From an uncultured Porphyromonadaceae bacterium (GTDB lineage: Bacteria > Bacteroidota > Bacteroidia > Bacteroidales > Muribaculaceae), in assembly GCA_900546835.1 (NCBI GenBank), contig UREH01000029.1:1-18192 (forward strand): a stretch of DNA of 18,192 nt, in the 5' to 3' direction. Made by a program: the position numbers and the translations under genes. Of this stretch, positions 1 through 6,559 are shown in pieces. Positions within the stretch are counted from its first letter, which is position 1, and each line of letters opens with the position of its first letter. Under the pieces are notes generated by a model. The model saw only the letters and a list, made by a program, of their open reading frames with translations, was not told the DNA's origin and ran no database searches.

Positions 1-48
1 AATCAACCTTACGGTAGCGTATATGTTCGCGCTACCGTAAGGTTGATT
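1..48. repeat. Perfect 19-bp inverted repeat at the window edge
   Basis: Bases 1-19 are the exact reverse complement of bases 30-48, around a 10-base loop at 20-29. The right arm and loop read in frame as the acyltransferase gene that follows, including a Cys-Ser-Arg at 24-32 resembling the PlsC-family block III. The left arm places a TAG stop at 15-17 in that same frame. The simplest reading is that the left arm is a fold-back artefact at a contig end. A real hairpin or rearrangement that broke the gene cannot be excluded from the sequence alone. Confidence 0.85.
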
Positions 49-410
49 TCATCGGAGAGTCCCGCAAGATGGTGTGCGACCTGCGCTGGCAGAAATCGTT
101 TGTCACCCAGGCCAGAAAGCATCAGCGCGATATAGTGCCGCTGTATTTCGACGGCGCTAATTCGATGAAATTTTACCGCTGTGCGAATCTACGCAAGCGT
201 CTTGGCATACCGTTCAACCTAGAGCAGGTACTTCTGCCCGGCGAGATGGTCGGAAGTCGCGGAAGGAAATATACGGTGTCTGTCGGCAACACGATACCAT
301 ACGCCGATCTCTTCAAGAAACGCGACGCACGTGGTATGGCCGACTCCATTCAGAGCGAAGTTTATCATATGAAGTGCGACGCTTCGCCTCATCCGGTTCA
401 AAAATCGTAA
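21..410 (+). CDS. glsA: PlsC-type O-acyltransferase, C-terminal part (glycine-lipid acyltransferase GlsA-like)
   Basis: This is the C-terminal ~130 residues of a lysophospholipid-acyltransferase-like protein; the N-terminal half with the HX4D catalytic motif lies outside the window. The frame opens after a stop at 15-17 inside the inverted repeat, and CSR at 24-32 fits the end of acyltransferase block III. Downstream are family-like segments DLRWQKSFVTQA, VPLYFDGANS and VSVGNTIPY. The gene ends 14 bases before a GNAT/hemolysin-like acyltransferase. In Bacteroides this adjacency is glsA/glsB: GlsB N-acylates glycine with a 3-hydroxy fatty acid and GlsA adds the second acyl chain by O-acylation, at the inner membrane. 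The ATG at 69 is internal and unlikely to be the true start. The assignment rests on residual similarity plus the neighbour, so it is firm for the family and moderate for the substrate. Confidence 0.68.
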   Translation: MCSRYRKVDFIGESRKMVCDLRWQKSFVTQARKHQRDIVPLYFDGANSMKFYRCANLRKRLGIPFNLEQVLLPGEMVGSRGRKYTVSVGNTIPYADLFKKRDARGMADSIQSEVYHMKCDASPHPVQKS

Positions 411-424
411 ATTTTAAGTGCTGC

Positions 425-1378
425 ATGGCAGAAGAAATCATAGATCCAGTTGACGTAAAATTGCTTGAGGCTGAACTGACGGCTGAACGTTTCATGCGTA
501 AGACCAACAAAGGGAACAATGAGATATACATTGTCGACGCTCACTGCGCCCCCAACGTCATGAGAGAAATCGGACGTCTTCGGGAAATCGCTTTCCGCAC
601 GGCGGGGGGTGGCACTGGAAAAGACTGCGACATTGATGAATTCGATTTGATGGATCCTCCATGTCGCCAGCTTTTGGTTTGGGATCCGGAGGAAAAGCTG
701 ATTACCGGCGGCTACAGGTTTATTCTCGGACGTGATATCCATATAAATTCCGATGGCTCCCCCCGGATTGCCACATCGCATATGTTCAGATTTTCCGAGC
801 GTTTCATGTCAGACTATCTCCCTTACACCATAGAACTCGGACGGTCGTTTGTCAGACTGGAGTATCAGTCGTCGAAAGCCGGAGCAAAGGCATTGTTCGC
901 CCTCGATAATCTTTGGGATGGTCTTGGCGCACTTACGGTGCTGCATCCTGAAATCCGACATCTTTTCGGTAAGTTCACGATGTATCCCGGCTATGACCGG
1001 GAGTGCCGCGACATGCTGCTGTATTTTCTACGAAAGCATTTCCCCGATCCGGACCGACTTGTTCGGCCGTTTAAGCCCATTGCAGCGGATCTCCCCGCCG
1101 AGAAATACGCCTCAATGTTTCCCGGCAACGATTTCAAGGAGGACTACCGTATACTTAATGCGGCTATCCGGGATCATGGCATCAATATTCCCCCTCTTGT
1201 GAATGCCTACATGAGCCTGTCGCCTACAATGAAGATTTTCGGAACGGCTATCAACGATGAATTCGGCGATGTGGAGGAGACCGGTATATTCCTCACCATC
1301 GAGGATATCTTCGAAGAGAAAAAGCAACGCCATATAGAGACATTTGATGCGGCGGATACCCATCTGTTAAATCCATGA
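425..1378 (+). CDS. glsB: GNAT/hemolysin-like N-acyltransferase (glycine lipid synthase GlsB-like)
   Basis: A 317-residue protein of the putative hemolysin/OlsB-like acyltransferase family, which in Bacteroides N-acylates glycine as the first step of glycine-lipid synthesis. Visible family marks are the LREIAFRTAGGGTG segment at residues 52-65, the central VWDPEEKLITGGYRF strand region (85-99) and the highly characteristic ELGRSFV at 137-143 followed by EYQ. The length fits the longer Bacteroidetes form rather than the shorter proteobacterial OlsB. A GTG at 374 would extend it by 17 residues, but that extension overlaps the upstream gene and looks non-coding, so ATG 425 is chosen; no clear Shine-Dalgarno is present. 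It starts 14 bases after the GlsA-like gene and is very probably co-transcribed with it. Glycine versus ornithine as acceptor is inferred from lineage and pairing, not from residues. Confidence 0.8.
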   Translation: MAEEIIDPVDVKLLEAELTAERFMRKTNKGNNEIYIVDAHCAPNVMREIGRLREIAFRTAGGGTGKDCDIDEFDLMDPPCRQLLVWDPEEKLITGGYRFILGRDIHINSDGSPRIATSHMFRFSERFMSDYLPYTIELGRSFVRLEYQSSKAGAKALFALDNLWDGLGALTVLHPEIRHLFGKFTMYPGYDRECRDMLLYFLRKHFPDPDRLVRPFKPIAADLPAEKYASMFPGNDFKEDYRILNAAIRDHGINIPPLVNAYMSLSPTMKIFGTAINDEFGDVEETGIFLTIEDIFEEKKQRHIETFDAADTHLLNP

Positions 1379-1441
1379 GGCGTAATATTTACTGTAGTGA
1401 GGTTTCTAAGGATTATATAACAACGATTTGACTCATCGCTT

Positions 1442-2968
1442 ATGCAAATTCCTCGGACAATAGTATTCGGAATCGCAATCGCGTCGGCTTGCGTCGGTTT
1501 TAATATGAATGCCGGAGACCATGAGGTCAACTGGGAGACTGGAGTAACCGGTGCGGCTGGCAATAATGATTTCGCGCCATATTATATTGCGTCGAATCGC
1601 CATGGGGTGATTACCCAAAGCAAATCTGCCATTGTGCGTGGACATATTTGGCATGACATGGATACTGCCTCCCGTTTCAGCTATGGATATGGTGCTGATT
1701 TGATTGCAGGATATGGAAGCAATGTGGATTATCTGCGTTATGATGGAAACGACAATGTGTGGGCGCAAAATCCGCAGCATCCGTCGCGTTTCTGGATTCA
1801 GCAGCTTTACGGAGAGGTGAAATACCGCGGCGTGTTTCTTACGGTCGGACTGAAGGAACGTGGCTCCGCGTTGCTTAACAATGAACTTAGCAGCGGAGAT
1901 TTTGTTGAGAGCGGCAACGCGCGTCCGATTCCGGAGGTAAGAGCAGGCTTTACAGATTTCCAGAATATTCCGTTTACAAAAGGCTGGGTTCAGATTCAAG
2001 GCGAACTTTCCTATGGGAAGTTCACCGACAATGCCTGGATGCGCAATCACTTCAACTATTACAGCGGCCATCTCAATCAGGGCGCGCTTTATACTTATAA
2101 ACGATGCTATTTCCGCACCAAGCCTTCAAAACCGTTCTCGGTTACAATCGGTATGCAGGTAGGCTCGATGTTCGGCGGAAATACCGATTATTACTCCGCC
2201 GGGAAGATATATATGTCGAAAGAACTTTCCAAGAGTTTCAGTAAGTTCTTCAAGATGTTGATTCCCAAAGATGAAGGTAAGGAGTATTTTTCAGGGAGTG
2301 CCCTGGGTTGCTGGGATATACATATGCGCTACAGACTCCGCAACGGCATGGAAATCAAGGCATATCTTCAGAAGCCTTGGGAGGACGGTTCGGGAATCGG
2401 ATTCTTGAACGGGTTTGATGGTCTGTGGGGTCTGGAATTCGCCGCCAACCGCAGGGCAATCGTGTCGGGCGCTGTTGTCGAGTATCTTGATTTTACCAAT
2501 CAGTCGGGTCCGTTTCACTGGGATCCGGATGACTTCAGCAATACGACTATTACCGGCAGAGCCGAGGGTGGCGACAATTATTACAATAACCACGAATACA
2601 ACGGCTACCAGTACTATGGCATGAGCATCGGCACTCCGTTTCTTCGTTCGCCTATCTACAATCAGAACGGAATCATGGAGTTTACCAACAATCTCGTTCG
2701 TGGATTCCATATCGGTATAAAGGGTGAGGTCGGCAAGGACTTTTCCTACCGTGTGCTCGGCGGATACCGACGTAGCTGGGGCACGCCATTTATGCCTCTT
2801 CTTAATCCGGCGTCGGACACGTCGATGATGTTCGAGGGGACATACAACGTAAGTCGCGTTCCGGGACTCTCGGTTAACGCCCAGATTGCGTTCGACCATG
2901 GGGAACTCTACGGCGATAACTTAGGCGCATGTCTGACGGTGAAGTATCGCGGGCTTCTGAAACTTTAA
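1442..2968 (+). CDS. Wzi-family capsule assembly outer-membrane beta-barrel
   Basis: A 508-residue protein with a hydrophobic N-terminus (about residues 6-20, probable signal peptide ending near 24) followed by alternating aromatic/polar strands typical of an outer-membrane barrel. The segment around residues 150-173 (SSGDFVESGNARPIPEVRAG) and the following GWVQIQGELSYGKF are hallmarks of the Bacteroidetes Wzi-like capsule assembly family. Escherichia coli Wzi helps anchor capsular polysaccharide at the cell surface; the Bacteroidetes members are presumed to handle surface glycan but are less studied. It starts 63 bases after the glsB-like gene and 25 bases precede the next start, so it probably heads the surface-glycan gene run that follows. 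No recognisable promoter was found in the 63-base gap. Family confidence is good; the exact glycan is unknown. Confidence 0.8.
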   Translation: MQIPRTIVFGIAIASACVGFNMNAGDHEVNWETGVTGAAGNNDFAPYYIASNRHGVITQSKSAIVRGHIWHDMDTASRFSYGYGADLIAGYGSNVDYLRYDGNDNVWAQNPQHPSRFWIQQLYGEVKYRGVFLTVGLKERGSALLNNELSSGDFVESGNARPIPEVRAGFTDFQNIPFTKGWVQIQGELSYGKFTDNAWMRNHFNYYSGHLNQGALYTYKRCYFRTKPSKPFSVTIGMQVGSMFGGNTDYYSAGKIYMSKELSKSFSKFFKMLIPKDEGKEYFSGSALGCWDIHMRYRLRNGMEIKAYLQKPWEDGSGIGFLNGFDGLWGLEFAANRRAIVSGAVVEYLDFTNQSGPFHWDPDDFSNTTITGRAEGGDNYYNNHEYNGYQYYGMSIGTPFLRSPIYNQNGIMEFTNNLVRGFHIGIKGEVGKDFSYRVLGGYRRSWGTPFMPLLNPASDTSMMFEGTYNVSRVPGLSVNAQIAFDHGELYGDNLGACLTVKYRGLLKL

Positions 2969-2993
2969 TCATAATAATATTTTTCCGCTATTT

Positions 2994-3500
2994 ATGCTTA
3001 AGCAGACAATATATATTATCCGCAAACTGGCTGTGGCTCTTGTCTCTGTTATGATTATGACAGGTATTTGCAGTTGCACCCGTAACAACGGCGACATTGG
3101 CCCGTGGTTCGGGACGTGGAAACTTACGGAGATTACCGTCGACGGTACCTCCGATGCTGGTTACGAGGGGAATATTTTCTGGAAATTCCAGAACGATGTA
3201 TTTGGAATGGTGCGCGTCAACCAGAATGCCGTTGAGAGCTATGCTGACACACACTATGCTACCTGGAATGAAGATAACGGCTACCTGTTCGTTAACTTCA
3301 GAAATTCAGACGACAACAACCCGTCGGCCGAAGGAGAAGCCGGCAACGGTATATATGCGCCGTTTCCCGATTCACATTTTATAGTCGGAGGAGTCACACA
3401 GCTGAAGATTGAGTCGCAGAGCGGGGGAGAATCATACCTTACGTTCACATCGCCCGTCGACGGCAAGACCTATGGCTACCGACTTAAAAAACAAGGATAA
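2994..3500 (+). CDS. Small lipocalin-like lipoprotein, function unknown
   Basis: A 168-residue exported protein. Basic residues at 3-11 and a hydrophobic stretch at 12-25 lead into ICSC, so lipidation at Cys28 (or less likely Cys26) is expected. After the short linker, WFGTWKLTEI at 38-47 resembles the first strand of lipocalin-like domains common in Bacteroidetes lipoproteins, and the rest is rich in short beta-type segments ending at GYRLKK. I recognise the domain style but not a specific function. It lies 25 bases after the Wzi-like gene and 27 bases before the LegB-like gene, which suggests a partner role at the outer membrane for the same surface-glycan pathway. The ATG at 2994 is preferred because later ATGs would cut away the basic n-region of the signal peptide. 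Confidence 0.72.
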   Translation: MLKQTIYIIRKLAVALVSVMIMTGICSCTRNNGDIGPWFGTWKLTEITVDGTSDAGYEGNIFWKFQNDVFGMVRVNQNAVESYADTHYATWNEDNGYLFVNFRNSDDNNPSAEGEAGNGIYAPFPDSHFIVGGVTQLKIESQSGGESYLTFTSPVDGKTYGYRLKKQG

Positions 3501-3527
3501 ACAATCGTATAACAGAATATAAGGCTT

Positions 3528-4517
3528 ATGGCAAGAGATATGAAACACGCACTCGTCACCGGTGCCGACGGCTTTATCGGTTCGCATCTTGTAGACCTTC
3601 TTTTGGCGGAAGGAATAAAAGTACGGGCATTGAGCCAGTATAACTCGTTTAACAACTGGGGATGGCTTGAGGGCAACAATCATCCGAATCTTGAAGTGGT
3701 ATGTGGCGACGTCCGCGACGCAGCATTCTGCCGTCATATAGCCCGCGATGTCGATACCATCTTCCATCTTGCGGCTCTTATCGCTATCCCATACAGCTAT
3801 ATAGCTCCTGAAAGCTACGTCGACACAAACGTGACGGGAACACTCAACATATGCCAGGCGGCAAAGGACTGCAATGTGGAGCGCGTTGTAGTCACTTCTA
3901 CATCCGAAGTCTATGGTACAGCACTTTATGTGCCTATCGACGAGAAGCATCCTCGGCAGCCTCAGTCGCCGTATTCAGCTACAAAAATCGGCGCTGACGC
4001 CATTGCTAAAAGTTTTTACAATGCTTTTGAGCTTCCGGTGGTCATAGCCCGTCCTTTTAATACTTATGGGCCGCGCCAGAGCGCCAGGGCTATCATTCCG
4101 ACCATCATCTCGCAGATTGCCTCCGGTGCCAAAGAAATTAAGGTGGGCGATCTTACTCCCACCCGCGATTTTAATTTCGTTACGGATACCTGCCGGGGAT
4201 TTCTCGCTTTGGGACGTGCCGACGGAATCGAAGGAGAGGAAATCAATATCGCTACCGGTACTGAGATTACTATGAAGGAGACTCTCGAAACTATTGCGGA
4301 ACTGATGCATTCAGATGTAAGATATGTAGTGGATCATCAAAGGCTGCGGCCATCGAAGAGCGAGGTCAGAAGACTTTGCGGCGACAATACCAAAATACTG
4401 GCGTTGACCGATTGGCGTCCGGTGGTATCGCTCAGGGAAGGTTTACAGAAGACAATCGACTGGATTTGCCAGCCCGAACACCTGGCCGGCTACAAAAGCG
4501 ATATATACAACCGATGA
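3528..4517 (+). CDS. legB: LegB-type NAD-dependent sugar-nucleotide 4,6-dehydratase (extended SDR)
   Basis: A 329-residue extended short-chain dehydrogenase. The NAD-binding GADGFIGS is at residues 12-19, an acidic residue closes the second strand at D61, the active-site segment TSTSEVYG is at 123-130 and the YxxxK pair is Y149/K153. The sequence QYNSFNNWGWLE at 37-48 is the signature I associate with LegB, which makes the 4-keto-6-deoxy intermediate from a nucleotide-linked GlcNAc at the start of legionaminic acid synthesis. The final substrate (GDP- or UDP-linked) cannot be read from sequence. Met5 at 3540 is an equally usable start. It is followed, after 34 bases, by an ATP-grasp gene and then a NeuB/LegI-type synthase, which supports a nonulosonic-acid role. 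An alternative is another dehydratase/epimerase of surface-sugar synthesis. Confidence 0.8.
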   Translation: MARDMKHALVTGADGFIGSHLVDLLLAEGIKVRALSQYNSFNNWGWLEGNNHPNLEVVCGDVRDAAFCRHIARDVDTIFHLAALIAIPYSYIAPESYVDTNVTGTLNICQAAKDCNVERVVVTSTSEVYGTALYVPIDEKHPRQPQSPYSATKIGADAIAKSFYNAFELPVVIARPFNTYGPRQSARAIIPTIISQIASGAKEIKVGDLTPTRDFNFVTDTCRGFLALGRADGIEGEEINIATGTEITMKETLETIAELMHSDVRYVVDHQRLRPSKSEVRRLCGDNTKILALTDWRPVVSLREGLQKTIDWICQPEHLAGYKSDIYNR

Positions 4518-4551
4518 TCCATTATTAACTGCTCTTTAAACGAATTACGAC

Positions 4552-5514
4552 ATGAAGCAGGCGGTAAATATTCTGATGCTCGGAGGCGCCAAGCGCGTTT
4601 CTATGGCAAGGATGATTAAGCGTGCCGGAACGCGACTCGGTATGGCAGTGAATCTATTCAGTTATGAACTCACATCCGAGGTGCCTATTGCACAAGTCGC
4701 AACCGTGGTTAAAGGCCTGCGATGGAACGATCCGTATATCATGGATCACCTTCATACGGTTGTGGAGGAGAACCGGATAGATATTTTGTTGCCGTTTGTC
4801 GACCCGGCGGTTGAGATTGCCATACGCTATGCGTCGGCCGATGCTTCGGTCTGGACTCCGGGAGGTACTGATGCAAAGATGAGCGCGTTGATGTTCAATA
4901 AAATAGAGGCGGACGCGCTTTTCCATAAACTTGGCTTCCCGTTGCCTTCCAATCCGCAGTATGAACCGGTGGAGGGTGATATAATTGCAAAACCCTGTTT
5001 CGGATCAGCCTCAAAAGGGATCTGGATTCTTAGTCAGGCGGAATACGACCAACTGGCTGGCAGCAGTGAGGCCGGTACGTATCTGTTTCAGAAATATATC
5101 GCGCACAGGAGAGAATATACTGTCGATTGTTATGTGGCATCCGATGGGGAAGTGGTTTGTGCCGTTCCACGAGAGCGCATCGCCGTATCGGGAGGCGAAG
5201 TCACGGAGACGGAGACAATTCACGATAGTGAGATTGAAAATGCAAGTCATCGGATACTTAAAGCATTGCAGTTGCGTGGGCCTGTTACATTACAGTTCCT
5301 TCGCGATGCGGATACCTCCGGCGATAGCCGGGCATTGCTGATGGAAATCAACCCGCGGCTTGGTGGTGGGGCAGTTTGTTCGATACATGCTGGTGCGGAT
5401 ATTCCGCTATATATGTTGAGCGATTTTGCCGGTCTGCCATTGAAGCAGGATGTTCCCTGGCGTCCGGGCACGCGTATATGTCGTTATCCTCAGGAGGTCG
5501 TGTTTTATAAATGA
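4552..5514 (+). CDS. ATP-grasp ligase (CarB-like fold), substrate unknown
   Basis: A 320-residue soluble protein of the ATP-grasp superfamily. It has a pre-ATP-grasp N-domain with a glycine-rich start (MLGGAKR, residues 9-15), the ATP-loop segment IIAKPCFGSASKGI at 144-157 with K147, the second grasp strand region FQKYIAHRREYTVDCY at 179-194, and the metal-binding LLMEINPRLGGG at 262-272 with E265 and N267. Such enzymes activate a carboxylate as acyl phosphate and join it to an amine or other nucleophile. Its place between LegB-like and NeuB/LegI-like genes (34 and 11 bases) points to modification or assembly of an acidic surface sugar, for instance attachment of an amino acid or acyl group, but that is inference. 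It is too short for carbamoyl-phosphate synthase and lacks recognisable biotin-carboxylase features. Confidence 0.78.
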   Translation: MKQAVNILMLGGAKRVSMARMIKRAGTRLGMAVNLFSYELTSEVPIAQVATVVKGLRWNDPYIMDHLHTVVEENRIDILLPFVDPAVEIAIRYASADASVWTPGGTDAKMSALMFNKIEADALFHKLGFPLPSNPQYEPVEGDIIAKPCFGSASKGIWILSQAEYDQLAGSSEAGTYLFQKYIAHRREYTVDCYVASDGEVVCAVPRERIAVSGGEVTETETIHDSEIENASHRILKALQLRGPVTLQFLRDADTSGDSRALLMEINPRLGGGAVCSIHAGADIPLYMLSDFAGLPLKQDVPWRPGTRICRYPQEVVFYK

Positions 5515-5525
5515 TATTTTTTTAA

Positions 5526-6533
5526 ATGACCGATAAAGTAATTATTATAGCGGAAGCCGGAGTTAACCATAACGGCGATTACGGTCGGGCTGTCGAAATG
5601 ATTCGGGCGGCAAAGGTGGCCGGAGCCGACTATGTGAAGTTTCAGACTGCTGTTCCTGAACTGGTAATATCGTCGATTGCACCAAAAGCCGAGTATCAGA
5701 AAGAAACCACGGGCAATGCGGAGTCTCAACTCGAGATGTGCCGCAAGATCCATCTTCGGCTCGACGAGTATGCCTCGTTGAAAAAAATATGTAATGAAGT
5801 AGGAATCGGATTTATGTCGACACCCTTCGATTTGGTTTCAATCGATTGTCTGGCTGAGCTCGATATGGATTACTGGAAAATTCCATCGGGAGAGATTACG
5901 AACCTGCCGTATCTGAGGAAAATCGGACGTCGGGGTGAAAAAGTGATTCTCTCGACTGGAATGTGTGAGTTGGCTGAGATTGAAACAGCTCTGCGAGTTC
6001 TGGAGGAAGTTGGAACGCCTCGTAACAATGTGATTCTTTTGCACTGCAATACACAGTATCCCACACCGATGGCCGATGTTAACCTCAGAGCCATGGGCGA
6101 TCTGCTTAAACTGACGCCGGCCGCTGTTGGCTATAGCGACCATACGGTTGGAATAGAGGTCCCGGTAGCGGCTGTGGCGATAGGTGCAAGAGTGATAGAA
6201 AAGCATTTTACTCTCGACAAGTCTTTGCCCGGGCCTGACCACAAGGCTTCTCTCGAGCCGGATGAACTGAAGGCTATGGTGGATGCCATACGTAATATTG
6301 AGTTGGCTCTTGGCGATTCCAGTAAGCACGTCAGCGATTCCGAGCGACCCAATATCGTTGTGGCTCGGAAAAGCATCGTGGCTGCCCGGGAGATTAAAGC
6401 CGGAGAGATTTTTACGGAGGATAATATAGCGGTAAAGCGCCCCGGGAACGGGATTTCTCCGATGCAGTGGGACAATATAATCGGTCGTCGTGCCATCAGG
6501 GATTTCGGAGCCGATTCTTTAATAGAAATTTAA
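5526..6533 (+). CDS. Nonulosonic acid synthase, NeuB/LegI family
   Basis: A 335-residue PEP-dependent sialic-acid-type synthase that condenses an N-acetylated hexosamine with phosphoenolpyruvate. The TIM-barrel half shows EAGVNHNGD (10-18), KFQT (38-41), KIPSGE (118-123), LHCNTQYPTP (172-181), GYSDHT (202-207) and EKHFT (225-229). A C-terminal SAF (antifreeze-like) domain spans about 276-335, with REIKAGE and KRPGNGI. The LHCNTQYPTP version resembles N,N'-diacetyllegionaminate synthases more than classical NeuAc synthases, which fits the LegB-like gene two positions upstream. Start at 5526 lies 11 bases after the ATP-grasp stop, so translational coupling in one operon is likely. Distinguishing legionaminate from neuraminate or pseudaminate needs a phylogeny, so no symbol is given. 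Confidence 0.87.
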   Translation: MTDKVIIIAEAGVNHNGDYGRAVEMIRAAKVAGADYVKFQTAVPELVISSIAPKAEYQKETTGNAESQLEMCRKIHLRLDEYASLKKICNEVGIGFMSTPFDLVSIDCLAELDMDYWKIPSGEITNLPYLRKIGRRGEKVILSTGMCELAEIETALRVLEEVGTPRNNVILLHCNTQYPTPMADVNLRAMGDLLKLTPAAVGYSDHTVGIEVPVAAVAIGARVIEKHFTLDKSLPGPDHKASLEPDELKAMVDAIRNIELALGDSSKHVSDSERPNIVVARKSIVAAREIKAGEIFTEDNIAVKRPGNGISPMQWDNIIGRRAIRDFGADSLIEI

Positions 6534-6559
6534 AACCAGTATTAAGTACATATAAGCGT

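Noticed and set aside
374..424. GTG start extending the GlsB-like protein by 17 residues
   Set aside because: The extension overlaps the upstream coding region, reads unlike the family N-terminus, and ATG 425 directly precedes a normal start.
1433..2071. 212-codon - strand open frame opposite the Wzi-like gene
   Set aside because: The + strand frame has family motifs and a signal peptide; the antisense reading is featureless.
6467..6559. Upstream in-frame ATG for the PurF-like gene
   Set aside because: It lies within the NeuB/LegI-type gene; the family N-terminus begins exactly at the ATG at 6560.
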